Shown one piece after another: positions 8,093-18,002 of a stretch of DNA of 47,362 nt (the stretch's first letter is position 1; every line of letters begins with the position of its first letter). The DNA lies in NCBI GenBank assembly GCA_027485995.1, contig JAIXPW010000071.1, forward strand, positions 1 through 47,362, given 5' to 3'. The translations under genes were made by a program, and so were the position numbers. The notes under the pieces are model-generated. The model had not been told where the DNA came from and searched no databases. It saw only the letters and a program-made list of their open reading frames with translations. This DNA is from Verrucomicrobiaceae bacterium. Lineage in GTDB: Bacteria > Verrucomicrobiota > Verrucomicrobiia > Verrucomicrobiales > Akkermansiaceae.

Positions 8093-11000
8093 TCAATCGA
8101 GAAGCCAGCTGATCCTGAGCCGCACGAATTGCTTGGGTTCGCTCGCGACATCGTCCAGAACCTTGTAGGTGACGGAATCAAAGAAGGCGTCGATCACGGT
8201 GTCGGGCGTGATGTGATTGAAATACAAAGCTCCTGAATTCCACGTGGTGAGGTCGGAGGAAACCTCCAGAGTGTAGCGGAGGCTGGCCTCATTCTTCCGG
8301 AACGGATAAGTGGCGAAGAGGTGGTCCAGGCCACCATCCGAGGCAATCACGGCATTGAGTTGAGGAATGTCTCCGGAGTCGTTGGGGTCGCCGTTGAGAG
8401 CATACTCCTGAATGTTGATCACGCCGTCGCCATCCGCATCCGCGCTGGAACCCCAGACCGTGGAGCGCTTGGAGGGATCGTTGATGACCGGGGCGGTGAA
8501 GTTTGCGATCAGCCAGTTCCAATACTCGATGCCAAAGATCGAGAATGTCAAAGTGGCCGACTCGAACGACCATTGCACGCCGTCGTGGCCGCTCCAGTCG
8601 AATGAGTCAGGGCCGACAAATCCCGGATTGGGCCTATAGACAAGCTTCTGGGCTTCATCGATGTCGATTTCCATTCCGGCCCTGACGAGAATGAAGTTCG
8701 GATACCAGGAGAGATCGTTATCCGTGAATGATCCGGTGGCAATGTCCAGCCTGGTATCCCCGTTGAGATCCCTTGCCACGACACACGAGGCTCCGGCGCA
8801 GGAGCGGTCAATGTCGGTGCTCACAAAGCTCGGAGTGGATGTTCCGGAGTTTTCGAACATGACAACCTTGCCATCAACTGCGGAAAGCACGATCAGATCC
8901 TGATCCGTGTCTCCATCCAGATCGCCCGTGATGACTTCCTCCGGCGCATTGAAGGTCGAGGCCACCACTTCGAGCGAGAACAATGGTGACGAGGATCCAT
9001 TGTGCCGCAGCCAGTTGACTCGGTTGCCGGTGCCGGATGTGCCGACGATGTCCGGATTGCCATCCTTGTTGATGTCCGCCACGGCGACGCTGCTGGCCCC
9101 GGCCATGAACGAGTTCGCGATCGTCCGGGTGAAGGTGGGAGGCGAGCCACCGTTGTTCTTCAACCAGACAACCTCGCCCATGGTCCTGTTTGCACAAACG
9201 ATGTCAGTGACGCCATCCTTGTCGATGTCCGCCGCTGCGATGTCCGCCACTCCGTTCTCAGTGGTCGATGCCACGTCGACCGGAAAATAGATCAAGCCCG
9301 GCAAAGCTCCGTTGCGGCGGAAGGTCCGGACTGTATTGTCACCACTGGAGCCGACCACGATGTCCCATTCCGCGTCGCCATCGATCTTGGCGACCGCGAG
9401 GGAAACGGGATCGTTGGCAAGTGAAGTCAGGATGCTGCGCACAAAGACGGGCGGGGAGCCACCCATGTTCCGATAGAGGTAAACGGTGTTGTTGGGTGTG
9501 CCGCAGGATGCAGTGACGTCGAGATCCCCGTCGCGGTCGAGATCGGCGAGGGCCACGTCGTTGATGTGACCGATGGGAGTTCCCACATCAATCGGGTGGA
9601 TTCCGGCGGGCACCGGCCACTTCGGCAGGCCCGCCGTCTGTTCATACCAAACTAGGACATGACTCCCGCCGGAAGACCCCGCCACAACCATGTCGGTCAT
9701 GCCATCACCATTCATGTCGCCCGCAGCAATGGCCTGGGGGCCAGCAACGGATCCATCGATCAGTTCCTCCTCGAAGCGCAGGACCAACTGTCCGTTGGTG
9801 GGCGCGGACTCGATCCGGATCCGTTCGAGCGAAGGTCCGTCGAGGAGCGTGAAGTGCCCGGTGAACTCCAGGTCACTCAGGTAGAAGCGCTGGTTCATCG
9901 GTCCAACCCGTGTGAAATCGACGGGCCTTCCGGACAGGTCGGTCACATTGATGATGAAATTCTGGTCCCGATAAGCGCCGACGAAATCCGTGGTCCGGAT
10001 GATGAGGTTGTAGCTGGTGGTGGTCTCGTAGTCGAAGATGTTGTTCGTCACCAGTTTGTCCCCCGAGATTGCAAACTCCGCCGTCGCCCCTCCCACGAGT
10101 GAATAGGTGTGGGTATCCCAAAGATCGGGGTCGAGGGTGCTCAGGGTCCCAACCGTGGTTCCCACCGGGGCATTCTCGGCGACAGCGCCTGGAGCCAGGT
10201 TCAGCCCGGAAGGAGGATCGTTCGGGTCCGGAATGATCCGCACCTCGAAGGTCGTCTGCGCCTGGTGGACTCCGTCGTTCGTCGTGATGGTGACGGTGGC
10301 GAGACCCCACTGACCCGCATTCGGCGTCAAGGTCAGGCTGCGGGCGCTGCCCGATCCCCCGACGGCGATTCCGCTATCCGGGAGCAGGGTTGGATTTGAT
10401 GAAACGGCAGTCACTGTTAGATTGGAGGCGGGGGTTTCCAAGTCCGTCACAGTGAGCGGAATGGGACCGATCGGAAGATTGATCAATCCCAACTGGTTCG
10501 GAACAGGTGTCATGTCCGGCACCCCGTAAACCACATGCACGTCCAGCCCCCCATCGATGGTTTGGTCTGCCAGATAGGCGACATAGCCACCGTCAGGCGA
10601 GGCCAGGAAACTGCTTACATCGCCAGCGGACAGGCTGTTGTTGTCGAGCCGATTGGTGATGAAGTCAGGAACCTTGGTGCAGAACAAGCGGATCTGATCA
10701 TCCGATCCCCCATGGTCGGCCCGGAAGATCACGCGGTCGCTCCCGACGATCTGGTAGTCGGATCTCACATCTCGGGTGGAAGCATACGCATCGTGCAGGC
10801 GGGTGGAGCTGCCACCTGAGGCCGGCACATGGAACAATTCAGACATCCCGTCGGTGTTCTGATCGCCCAAATAGGCGACCCAAGTGCCATCCGCGCTGAG
10901 AGCGAACGAGGAAACTTCCCCACCGGACACCAATGGGCCGTTCAACTTGACGGTGGAACTCCCATCGACTTTCGCCGAATAAATCTCGGAAACATCGAGG

Positions 11001-13480
11001 GTATCTCCATCGCCCAGATAGATGACGTATTGGCTGTCTGAGGTCATTTCGAAAATATCCACATCTCCCCCGGCGATCAGAGTGGAGTTGAGTTTGACCC
11101 TGGTCCCGCCCCCGATGGGGATCGAATACAACTCAAAGACGTCGGTAGTGCCCAGGTCTCCGCGAAACACGACCTGGGTCCCGTCCTGTGAGATCTCGGC
11201 AGTGGTCACATCCATGGAACCAGATCCGGACTCCAGCACAGTGGCTGTCCCGCCACCAATTGGCACGGAGAAAAGCATGTAGGTGCCATTGGTGACTGCA
11301 TCCGCGATGAAGACCACCTTCGATGAATCAGCAGAGATTTTGAATTCCTGAACGTCGGCATAGGTCACCATTGTGGGGGTCAACTTGGAAGCTGATCCGC
11401 CGGACGAAGCGATCGAATAGAGATCCATGACCCCGCTGGTGATCTCCCCCTGAAGGACAATGATCGATTCGTCGGGACTCAGGTCAAACGCGGTGACATC
11501 AAAGCCCGCCGGGCTGATCTCGACAAGTGAGCCAGACGGCAGGGTCTTTCGGTAAACTGAGTATTCTCCAGGGGTACCCTTGCTTTGCGCACGAAAGAAC
11601 GCGTAGTTGCCGTCCGAGGTGAATTTGACTGAAGTCACGGATTCATTTGCGAGCAGGCTGCTGCCACTGCCGTCCGCAGCTCCCAGGTAACTGCGATATC
11701 CGAAGCCCACGTCGTAGAGCGAATAAATGGCGAGCGCCCCTCCGGGGGCCGCATAGATGTCACTGATCACATGATTTCCAGTCGGAAGCGGATCATTGAC
11801 CTTCACAGGAGTGCCGCTGTTGTAGGCAACTGAGTAAATTTCCCGATGGGTTGGAGAATCCTGAAATGCGGAATAGAACAAGGCACCTGTCGTATCCGGC
11901 ATCGCCAGGGTCCCCGCGTCCAGCGGCACATCTGCCAGATCAACGGGTTGGCTGGCTGAGAATCCCGGAAGGGTCACGACCCACAACTCGATCCCGCCGT
12001 CCCCGTTGTGATCACCCGTATAGACCAACAGATTGTCATCTTCGGAAACTCCAACTCCCAAGACCGATGAATCCGTTGAGAGCGCTGCATTCAGGGTGGT
12101 GCGCCCGGTACCGTCTGGATGGACTGCAAAAACCTCGTTTCGCTCGGTTAGAAGTTCGTCGTTGGTGTAGATCACATACGATGAATCCGGAAGAACGTGA
12201 GCCACATGATCGATGCATCCAGAAGAAAAGCCTGCTGCCAGGTCATCGCCGCTCAGGGAATCACGGCTCAGGCGTGCCGAGCCACTGCCATCGAGTTTCC
12301 CGCACATCAGGTCGACCGTGCCAGAGTCGTCCTCGTCGCAGAGATAAACCACCCGTCGGCTGTTCGGGAGGATCTTGAAGCTGTCCGCGCTGAGGGAGTA
12401 CTCGGGAGATGGGCTTCCGACGGAGGCCGCGTTGATTCGAACCGGAGTGCCTCCTCCGGTGGCAAGGCTGTAGAGGTCCTTCCTCGTGCCATCGTCACCG
12501 AAGAAGACAAGCGTGCTTCCATCCGCGCTGAGCTTGATCAGGTTGTTGGTTGACAATGACCAAGGGGCAATGCTTCCTCCGGTGATCAAAGAGGTGTCGG
12601 TGTTGCTGGTCAGCGACGTCTTGCGGATCTCCTCGCGGTAACCGTCCACCCAGTAAACCGTGGTGCTGTCGTCCGAGACAATCAGGCCGTCCAAATGGGA
12701 CATGCTGTCCGAAATGGTCATGTAGCTGGTTCCATCGACCTTGATCGAATACAATTTGAGACCATAGGGAGAGATAGACTGATCAAAGACGATTCGGCTG
12801 CTGTCTGGAGCAACGGCGAAGTCAGAAAGGCTGGTTGCCCCGGATGCGGATAGCTGCACGAGAGGGGAACCGGTAGGCAACGGGTAGGCATAGAGCGAGC
12901 TGTCGCCGGAGATATCCGCTCGGTAAAGGAAAACGACCGCCGAGGAATCTGGCATGAAATCCCATTTGTCCACATAAGGATGGGTTCCCGCAGCAGGTGT
13001 GATGACGACCGGCGCTCCACCGGTTACGGGAACTACGAGCAAAGCACCTTCACTTGTATCATAAACCACCCATTGGCTGTCGGGTGAGATCTTCCAATCG
13101 GAACCAGAGTCCAGGGAGGCTAGGACGGTCCTTGACCCTGTTGCGGTGGAAATCGCCACAAGGTCATCGTCGACCTCGCCGATCAGATAGGCACCATCGG
13201 GGGTAACCGAGGTTTCTCCCCAGGGGCCATCTGTGGTGAGCAGGGTGGCCGCCCCCCCTGCAGCAGGCACCGAGTACCAAACCCCGAACTGATCATCGAG
13301 ATAGTCACTTTCGAAGTACACGGTGCTGCCATCCGGTGACGGAATTGGGTCGGTCATGTGCGGATCGCTCGACTGCAGGGTGGGGTTGACCTGATGCCGG
13401 AAGGTTCCCGCTTCAAGATTCGCCATGCAGGCGAGCATCGCGACGAGGTGGAGAGCAGGGGAGTGAAGCACGAATTTCAT
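8093..13480 (-). CDS. Giant secreted beta-propeller protein (PD40/TolB-like, cadherin-like, FG-GAP repeats; 1795 aa)
   Basis: The N-terminus (MKFVLHSPALHLVAMLACM) looks like a Sec signal peptide. Residues ~33-980 are many TolB/PD40-type blades with the recurrent patterns SPDGSTVYF, SADGTWVAYLGD and F/YxLYSIPxGGG. Residues ~985-1180 hold two Ig/cadherin-like domains, the second with AENAPVGTTVGTL and YNLIIRTTDFVG. Residues ~1245-1580 are FG-GAP/VCBS repeats (GDMNGDGMTDMVVAG, ADLDRDGDLDVTAS), which probably bind calcium. Near 1680 comes DADGDGVINIQEYALNGDP, then LEVSSDLTTW, a C-terminal module I associate with Verrucomicrobiota exoproteins. It is probably a cell-surface or released binding scaffold; no enzyme motif is seen. 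It is transcribed toward the amidoligase operon 220 bases downstream and may be independent of it. An octamer at 10414 encodes L-T-V. Confidence 0.85.
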   Translation of the reverse strand: MKFVLHSPALHLVAMLACMANLEAGTFRHQVNPTLQSSDPHMTDPIPSPDGSTVYFESDYLDDQFGVWYSVPAAGGAATLLTTDGPWGETSVTPDGAYLIGEVDDDLVAISTATGSRTVLASLDSGSDWKISPDSQWVVYDTSEGALLVVPVTGGAPVVITPAAGTHPYVDKWDFMPDSSAVVFLYRADISGDSSLYAYPLPTGSPLVQLSASGATSLSDFAVAPDSSRIVFDQSISPYGLKLYSIKVDGTSYMTISDSMSHLDGLIVSDDSTTVYWVDGYREEIRKTSLTSNTDTSLITGGSIAPWSLSTNNLIKLSADGSTLVFFGDDGTRKDLYSLATGGGTPVRINAASVGSPSPEYSLSADSFKILPNSRRVVYLCDEDDSGTVDLMCGKLDGSGSARLSRDSLSGDDLAAGFSSGCIDHVAHVLPDSSYVIYTNDELLTERNEVFAVHPDGTGRTTLNAALSTDSSVLGVGVSEDDNLLVYTGDHNGDGGIELWVVTLPGFSASQPVDLADVPLDAGTLAMPDTTGALFYSAFQDSPTHREIYSVAYNSGTPVKVNDPLPTGNHVISDIYAAPGGALAIYSLYDVGFGYRSYLGAADGSGSSLLANESVTSVKFTSDGNYAFFRAQSKGTPGEYSVYRKTLPSGSLVEISPAGFDVTAFDLSPDESIIVLQGEITSGVMDLYSIASSGGSASKLTPTMVTYADVQEFKISADSSKVVFIADAVTNGTYMLFSVPIGGGTATVLESGSGSMDVTTAEISQDGTQVVFRGDLGTTDVFELYSIPIGGGTRVKLNSTLIAGGDVDIFEMTSDSQYVIYLGDGDTLDVSEIYSAKVDGSSTVKLNGPLVSGGEVSSFALSADGTWVAYLGDQNTDGMSELFHVPASGGSSTRLHDAYASTRDVRSDYQIVGSDRVIFRADHGGSDDQIRLFCTKVPDFITNRLDNNSLSAGDVSSFLASPDGGYVAYLADQTIDGGLDVHVVYGVPDMTPVPNQLGLINLPIGPIPLTVTDLETPASNLTVTAVSSNPTLLPDSGIAVGGSGSARSLTLTPNAGQWGLATVTITTNDGVHQAQTTFEVRIIPDPNDPPSGLNLAPGAVAENAPVGTTVGTLSTLDPDLWDTHTYSLVGGATAEFAISGDKLVTNNIFDYETTTSYNLIIRTTDFVGAYRDQNFIINVTDLSGRPVDFTRVGPMNQRFYLSDLEFTGHFTLLDGPSLERIRIESAPTNGQLVLRFEEELIDGSVAGPQAIAAGDMNGDGMTDMVVAGSSGGSHVLVWYEQTAGLPKWPVPAGIHPIDVGTPIGHINDVALADLDRDGDLDVTASCGTPNNTVYLYRNMGGSPPVFVRSILTSLANDPVSLAVAKIDGDAEWDIVVGSSGDNTVRTFRRNGALPGLIYFPVDVASTTENGVADIAAADIDKDGVTDIVCANRTMGEVVWLKNNGGSPPTFTRTIANSFMAGASSVAVADINKDGNPDIVGTSGTGNRVNWLRHNGSSSPLFSLEVVASTFNAPEEVITGDLDGDTDQDLIVLSAVDGKVVMFENSGTSTPSFVSTDIDRSCAGASCVVARDLNGDTRLDIATGSFTDNDLSWYPNFILVRAGMEIDIDEAQKLVYRPNPGFVGPDSFDWSGHDGVQWSFESATLTFSIFGIEYWNWLIANFTAPVINDPSKRSTVWGSSADADGDGVINIQEYALNGDPNDSGDIPQLNAVIASDGGLDHLFATYPFRKNEASLRYTLEVSSDLTTWNSGALYFNHITPDTVIDAFFDSVTYKVLDDVASEPKQFVRLRISWLLD
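10414..10421 (-). repeat. TCTAACAG octamer
   Basis: Exact copy in the PD40 gene, read N-L-T-V. Confidence 0.9.
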
Positions 13481-13879
13481 GGGTATTTCTCTATCTAACG
13501 AGCTTTGCCAGGCATGGCTGGTAACGGGAGGTTGGGTTCAGATGAGCCTCACGTCATCGCCGCGATATGAGTCAAAAGCCATGATCTGCGGAGCCATGGG
13601 ACCACAGATCAAGACAATGACACGATGGACGCTGACCCGCCTGCCTCAAGAACGTCAAACGGTTTTACAATAGCTTCACAAAGTTTGAATCCAGATCGGA
13701 CGGTGGAAGCCGGGTGACAGGCCTGGCGAGGCAGTTGCTGCCAAGACGATCAGGGTGTGAAGGGTTCCAGTCAGGAGGCGGAGCTCAGCGCCTCGTGGTC
13801 TCAGGCCTGCTTCGAGTGATTGCCGACAGAGCCAATCTAACAGAGTGCATGTTCTGCGCTGTGGGGTGAAGGATCCGGA
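13481..13879. other. Intergenic region between mfd and the PD40 gene
   Basis: No convincing gene occurs on either strand. The 5' part must hold the promoter and leader of the minus-strand PD40 gene. Immediately before its ATG a near-octamer TCTAACGA (13494-13501) is seen, and an exact TCTAACAG lies at 13836, 37 bases past the mfd stop. A weak stem, GAGGCG/CGCCTC (13775-13794), could end mfd transcription, but it has no T-run. I could not call a promoter with confidence. Confidence 0.5.
13836..13843 (+). repeat. TCTAACAG octamer
   Basis: Exact copy between genes, 37 bases past the mfd stop. Confidence 0.9.
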
Positions 13880-16800
13880 TCAAAGCAGCCGCAACATCTC
13901 CTCCACTTCCTTCAGCTTCGCCAGCGGCTTGTCCTTGGTGAGTCTGGGGAAGCGCTTTCCTTCCAGCAGGATGTAGTCGCCATTGCGATGGAGCATGAGG
14001 CGCTGGGCCTGGATTTCGACCGTGGCGATGCCCTTGGCGGCGGCGATGGCCTTGATGCGGGCGATGCGGACGAGGTTCTCCGCAGGCTCAGGCAGGCGGC
14101 CGAAGCGGTCCCGCCAGGACTCCTCGAGGGCGGCCACCTGCTTTTCCGTCAGGGCTTCGGAGATCTCACGGAAGGCGGAAATGCGCAACTTGGTGTCTTC
14201 CAGCCAGCTCGCGGGGAGATAGGCGGGAAGAAGAATCGCGGATTGTGGATTGTGGATTGCGGATTGGTGGAGACTCGCCTCGGAGAAGGCGATGAAGTCG
14301 GCCTTGAAGGTGGAGTCACCACGCACGACCAGCTTGCGACCCTTGAGACGATCCACCGATTGTCTAAGAAGCTGGCAGTAGAGGTCGAAGCCGATCTGCG
14401 CGATGTGGCCGGATTGCTTGGTGCCTAACAGATTTCCCGCACCACGGATCTCGAGGTCGCGCATGGCAATCTTGAACCCGGAGCCGAGCGCGGTGTATTG
14501 CTTGATCGCATGGATGCGTTTGCGGGCATCACCGGCGGTCATCATGTCGCGCGGCAGCAGCAGGATGGCGTAGGCCTTTTCCCCGGCGCGACCAACCCGG
14601 CCACGGAGTTGATAGAGATCGGCAAGGCCGAAGCGGTCGGCCCGATCGATGAGGATCGTGTTGGCATTCGGGATGTCGATTCCGGTCTCGATGATGGTGG
14701 TGGCCAGCAGCACGTCGGCCTCGCCGTGGACGAAGGTGTGCATGACCTGTTCGAGGTCGTCCTTGTCCATCTGGCCATGGCCAACGATGACCCGCGCTTC
14801 GGGGACCAGCTCCCGCAATTTTCCCGCCATCATCTCGATGGTCTTCACGCGGTTGTGCAGGAAGAAGACCTGTCCGCCGCGTTTCATCTCGCGCTTGATG
14901 GCATCGCGGATGATCCGCTCATCGTAGGCGCAGACGCTGGTGGAAACCGGCACGCGGTTGGGCGGGGGAGTCTCGATGGTGGACATGTCGCGCGCCCCCA
15001 TCAGCGCCATGTAAAGCGTCCGCGGGATCGGAGTGGCGGAGAGTGTCATCACATCGACCTGCCGGAACAGCTCCTTGAACTTCTCCTTGTGCTTCACGCC
15101 GAAGCGCTGCTCCTCATCGACCACCACAAGTCCGAGGTCCTTGAAGCGCACATCGCCGGACGTGAGGCGATGCGTGCCGATGACGATGTCCACCGAGCCA
15201 TCTTCCAGGCCTTTCAAGGTCTCCCGGATTTCTGACGGCGTGCGGAAGCGGTTCATCAGATCGACCCGCACCGGGTAGTCCGACATGCGTTCGCGAAAGG
15301 TCCGCCAGTGTTGCTCGGCGAGCACGGTGGTGGGAACGAGAATCGCGACCTGCTTGCCGCCTGTCACCGCCTTGAAGGCCGCGCGGATCGCGACCTCGGT
15401 CTTTCCGAATCCCACATCTCCGCAGATCAGTCGGTCCATCGGCTTGGAGGATTCCATGTCGAGTTTCGACTCCTCGATGGCGCGCCGCTGATCGACGGTC
15501 TCGCTGTAGTGGAAGGAATTCTCGAACTCGAACATCCATCGCGAATCCGCCGGATGGGCGTAGCCGGTCTGGCCTTCGCGCTCCGCCTGAACCCGGAGAA
15601 GCTGGGCCGCGTAATCGAGAATCGATTTCTCCGCCGATTTGCGGGCGTTCTTCCAGGCGTTGCCGCCGAGTTTGTTGAGGTCGGGAGTTTTGCCTCCGAG
15701 TCCCACGTATTTTCCGACGAGGTGGGCCTGTTCGAGTGGCACACTGAGGATCGAACCGCCGTCGTATTCGATGGACAGTTCCTCGCCATCATCGCCCGGA
15801 TGAATGCCTCGAAAGCGACCGATGCCATACTCGTAATGCACCACGAGATCGCCCTCGGACATTTCATCGATCGTCGCCCGGGCGATGGTCGCCCTGGCCC
15901 GCTCCAGCGTCGAGCGACGAGCCATGCCCGGCGTGCGATAGCGTCCGAAGAGTTCCGATGAGGAAAGCACCGCAAGCTTCAAGGCCGGCACCGTGAAGCC
16001 CGCAAGTAACTCGCCTCGCAGTGGCAAGAGTCCCAGGTCGCGCTTCAGATCTTTCCCGGCCAGATCGATGAAACGCTCCTCCTCGCCTTGATTCGAGAAC
16101 ACGATCGCGACGTCCCACTTCTCCCGCTGCCACTCGTTGAGCTGCTTGAAGAACCCCTCGCGCCGCGACTGCTCCAGGACAAAGTCCCCGGCATCAAACA
16201 GGCCCATCGGACTGTTGTAGCAGGCCGTTGAAAAATCCTCCTCGCCATCGAGATCCGCTGGTCCTTCGAGGATCCGGATGTCGGGGTGCTTCGCTTCGAT
16301 GACCCCAATTGCCACCAAAAGGTCCTGCTTCTTCCGGTAGTCCGCCACGGTGGCCACGGAGGCGGGTTCGGAGAGCAATAGTTCCGCTTGTTGGAGCTTC
16401 GCGGTCGTGGCCTGGGTGTTGAGGTCGAACTCCCTCAGCGACTCCAGTTCGGTATCGAAAAACTCCAGCCGCAGGGGCTTCGCGGCCTGCCAGGCGAAGA
16501 GATCGATGATGCCGCCTCGAACGGCAAATTGTCCACGGCCCGCCACGGTCGGGACGCGCTCGTAACCGTGATCCGCCAAGGATTTCGCCAGGCTCTGGGG
16601 ATCGAGGGCCTGGCCGGGCTTCAAGGCCGTCCGCGAGTCCTTCATCGCGCCGGGCGAGGGAGCAGGGGAATCAAATGACTCACTGCCACAAATCACAACG
16701 AACGAATCCTGTCGGGCGATGGCCTCCAGCACTGTGAACCATTCGGCCGCTGACTCGGGGTCGGCGATCGTGCCATCGGTCATTTCCGCCGGGGCTTCGG

Positions 16801-17092
16801 GAAGCACCAGGGAGGAAACGCCCCAAAGCTCCAACTCGCTGGCCAGTCGCTCGCGTTGGCGGGGGAGGTCGGACACCAGCCAGATGCGCTGTTTACCCTG
16901 ATCCTTCGCCGCCTGTATCGCAACCGCGCACAGCCACGCATGGGCCGCCTCGCCCGCGTGTTCGAGCACGACCTCACCTCCACCATTGGCCAATGGGGCC
17001 AGGCGTTTCGCGAAGTCAGGCTGCGTCACAGCCCGTCGCAGCCAGGCGTGCGGACCATCGGCCGATCGGGACACGGGGCAGGGATACACCAC
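13880..17092 (-). CDS. mfd: Transcription-repair coupling factor Mfd
   Basis: Mfd removes RNA polymerase stalled at DNA damage and recruits UvrA for nucleotide excision repair. Seen in order: UvrB-like N-terminal modules (~1-330), the RNA-polymerase-interaction domain around residue 420 (GDLVVHYEYGIGRFRGI), the RecG-like motor with Walker A GDVGFGKTEVA near 560, VVDEEQRFG near 660 and TLSATPIPRTLYM near 690, then a C-terminal TRCF domain. At 1070 residues it is slightly shorter than the E. coli protein (1148). The start is GTG at 17092, immediately followed by a second GTG, so the exact start is uncertain. Residues ~938-952 are encoded by a heptamer repeat (see 14238-14265) that looks like an intergenic repeat absorbed in frame. 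The gene is divergent from the amidase gene, with 97 bases between them. Confidence 0.95.
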   Translation of the reverse strand: MVYPCPVSRSADGPHAWLRRAVTQPDFAKRLAPLANGGGEVVLEHAGEAAHAWLCAVAIQAAKDQGKQRIWLVSDLPRQRERLASELELWGVSSLVLPEAPAEMTDGTIADPESAAEWFTVLEAIARQDSFVVICGSESFDSPAPSPGAMKDSRTALKPGQALDPQSLAKSLADHGYERVPTVAGRGQFAVRGGIIDLFAWQAAKPLRLEFFDTELESLREFDLNTQATTAKLQQAELLLSEPASVATVADYRKKQDLLVAIGVIEAKHPDIRILEGPADLDGEEDFSTACYNSPMGLFDAGDFVLEQSRREGFFKQLNEWQREKWDVAIVFSNQGEEERFIDLAGKDLKRDLGLLPLRGELLAGFTVPALKLAVLSSSELFGRYRTPGMARRSTLERARATIARATIDEMSEGDLVVHYEYGIGRFRGIHPGDDGEELSIEYDGGSILSVPLEQAHLVGKYVGLGGKTPDLNKLGGNAWKNARKSAEKSILDYAAQLLRVQAEREGQTGYAHPADSRWMFEFENSFHYSETVDQRRAIEESKLDMESSKPMDRLICGDVGFGKTEVAIRAAFKAVTGGKQVAILVPTTVLAEQHWRTFRERMSDYPVRVDLMNRFRTPSEIRETLKGLEDGSVDIVIGTHRLTSGDVRFKDLGLVVVDEEQRFGVKHKEKFKELFRQVDVMTLSATPIPRTLYMALMGARDMSTIETPPPNRVPVSTSVCAYDERIIRDAIKREMKRGGQVFFLHNRVKTIEMMAGKLRELVPEARVIVGHGQMDKDDLEQVMHTFVHGEADVLLATTIIETGIDIPNANTILIDRADRFGLADLYQLRGRVGRAGEKAYAILLLPRDMMTAGDARKRIHAIKQYTALGSGFKIAMRDLEIRGAGNLLGTKQSGHIAQIGFDLYCQLLRQSVDRLKGRKLVVRGDSTFKADFIAFSEASLHQSAIHNPQSAILLPAYLPASWLEDTKLRISAFREISEALTEKQVAALEESWRDRFGRLPEPAENLVRIARIKAIAAAKGIATVEIQAQRLMLHRNGDYILLEGKRFPRLTKDKPLAKLKEVEEMLRLL
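14238..14265. repeat. Four tandem heptamers G(C/T)GGATT inside mfd
   Basis: GCGGATT, GTGGATT, GTGGATT and GCGGATT follow each other without a gap. On the mfd strand they read as HQSAIHNPQSAIL, a peptide typical of translated intergenic repeats. The frame is kept on both sides. Confidence 0.9.
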
Positions 17093-17189
17093 TCTCCCGG
17101 CGGAGCAAGCCAGCCTCCAGAAAATGTCATCCTCGAAGTCGAGTCCCTTTTCCTTTCACCTTTCCGAACTTCCTGTTAAAAACCCCTTC

Positions 17190-18002
17190 ATGCGTTCACC
17201 CGCGTTGCTTCTTTCCCTCGTCCTTCTCGCTGTGATGGCGAGCAGTTGTCGCCAGATCGGCCCACCTGGCGGTGGGGCTGATACCATTGTGGACACTTGG
17301 AATCGAAGCAGTTCTTATGGCGGTTCATCCGGAGGGGGATACTCGGGAAATGTCCTTGTCACCACTGGAGGCTACTCGTCAGGCGGCAGCTCATCTTCGA
17401 GCGGGATCTCCTCGTCCGGCGGGATTTCCTCGTCGAGCTTCTATCGCCAGATCAATGTTCGTCAGGACATGGTTCGCAAGGGCACGGTGGGGCGCAAGGT
17501 GGTCCGTCCGATGCGGCCGCGCTACATCACCATTCACAGCACCCAGAACTGGACCGCCGATGCCGCGAAGCATTCGCAGGCGCTGAAGAACGGGGCCCTG
17601 CGTGCGCCCAAGCGCCGGGGCGGCAACCGCATCGGTTTCCTGATCTGGCATTTCACGGTGGATCAGAGGGTGGCCATCCAACACATGCCAACCAATGAGC
17701 AGGGCGAGCATGCCGACTTTGATGGACCCGGAAACAACTATTCCATCGGCATCGAGATGTGCGAGAATCGCGGCAACAGCCGTCAGGCCACGCTCGAGCG
17801 CACGGCCAAGCTCACCGCTTATCTGATGAAGCAGCACGGCATTCCGCTCAGCAATGTCGTGCCCCACTATCACTGGCCGCGCCGGGGGTGTAGTCCGGAG
17901 CACAAGAACTGCCCTTGGTTCCTTCTCGACAACGGTCGCCCCGGCAGCAAATGGCGGGCCTTCCTGAGCAAGGTCAACTTTTACTACAAGCAGATCGGGT
18001 GA
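17190..18002 (+). CDS. Lipoprotein N-acetylmuramoyl-L-alanine amidase (Amidase_2/PGRP-like)
   Basis: Zinc amidases of this fold cut the bond between MurNAc and the stem peptide of peptidoglycan. The 270-residue product starts with a lipoprotein signal peptide ending in MASSC, with lipidated C20. A Gly/Ser-rich low-complexity linker follows (~residues 27-83), then the catalytic domain. Likely zinc ligands are H116 in YITIHST, H226 in VVPHYHW and C241 in HKNCPW; E189 in GIEMCEN is a further conserved acid. I chose the ATG at 17190 because it gives an intact signal peptide; the open frame extends back to 16986 but only over mfd antisense. No clear Shine-Dalgarno is seen. The last ten codons and the stop are duplicated immediately downstream (17974-18262). 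Confidence 0.87.
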   Translation: MRSPALLLSLVLLAVMASSCRQIGPPGGGADTIVDTWNRSSSYGGSSGGGYSGNVLVTTGGYSSGGSSSSSGISSSGGISSSSFYRQINVRQDMVRKGTVGRKVVRPMRPRYITIHSTQNWTADAAKHSQALKNGALRAPKRRGGNRIGFLIWHFTVDQRVAIQHMPTNEQGEHADFDGPGNNYSIGIEMCENRGNSRQATLERTAKLTAYLMKQHGIPLSNVVPHYHWPRRGCSPEHKNCPWFLLDNGRPGSKWRAFLSKVNFYYKQIG

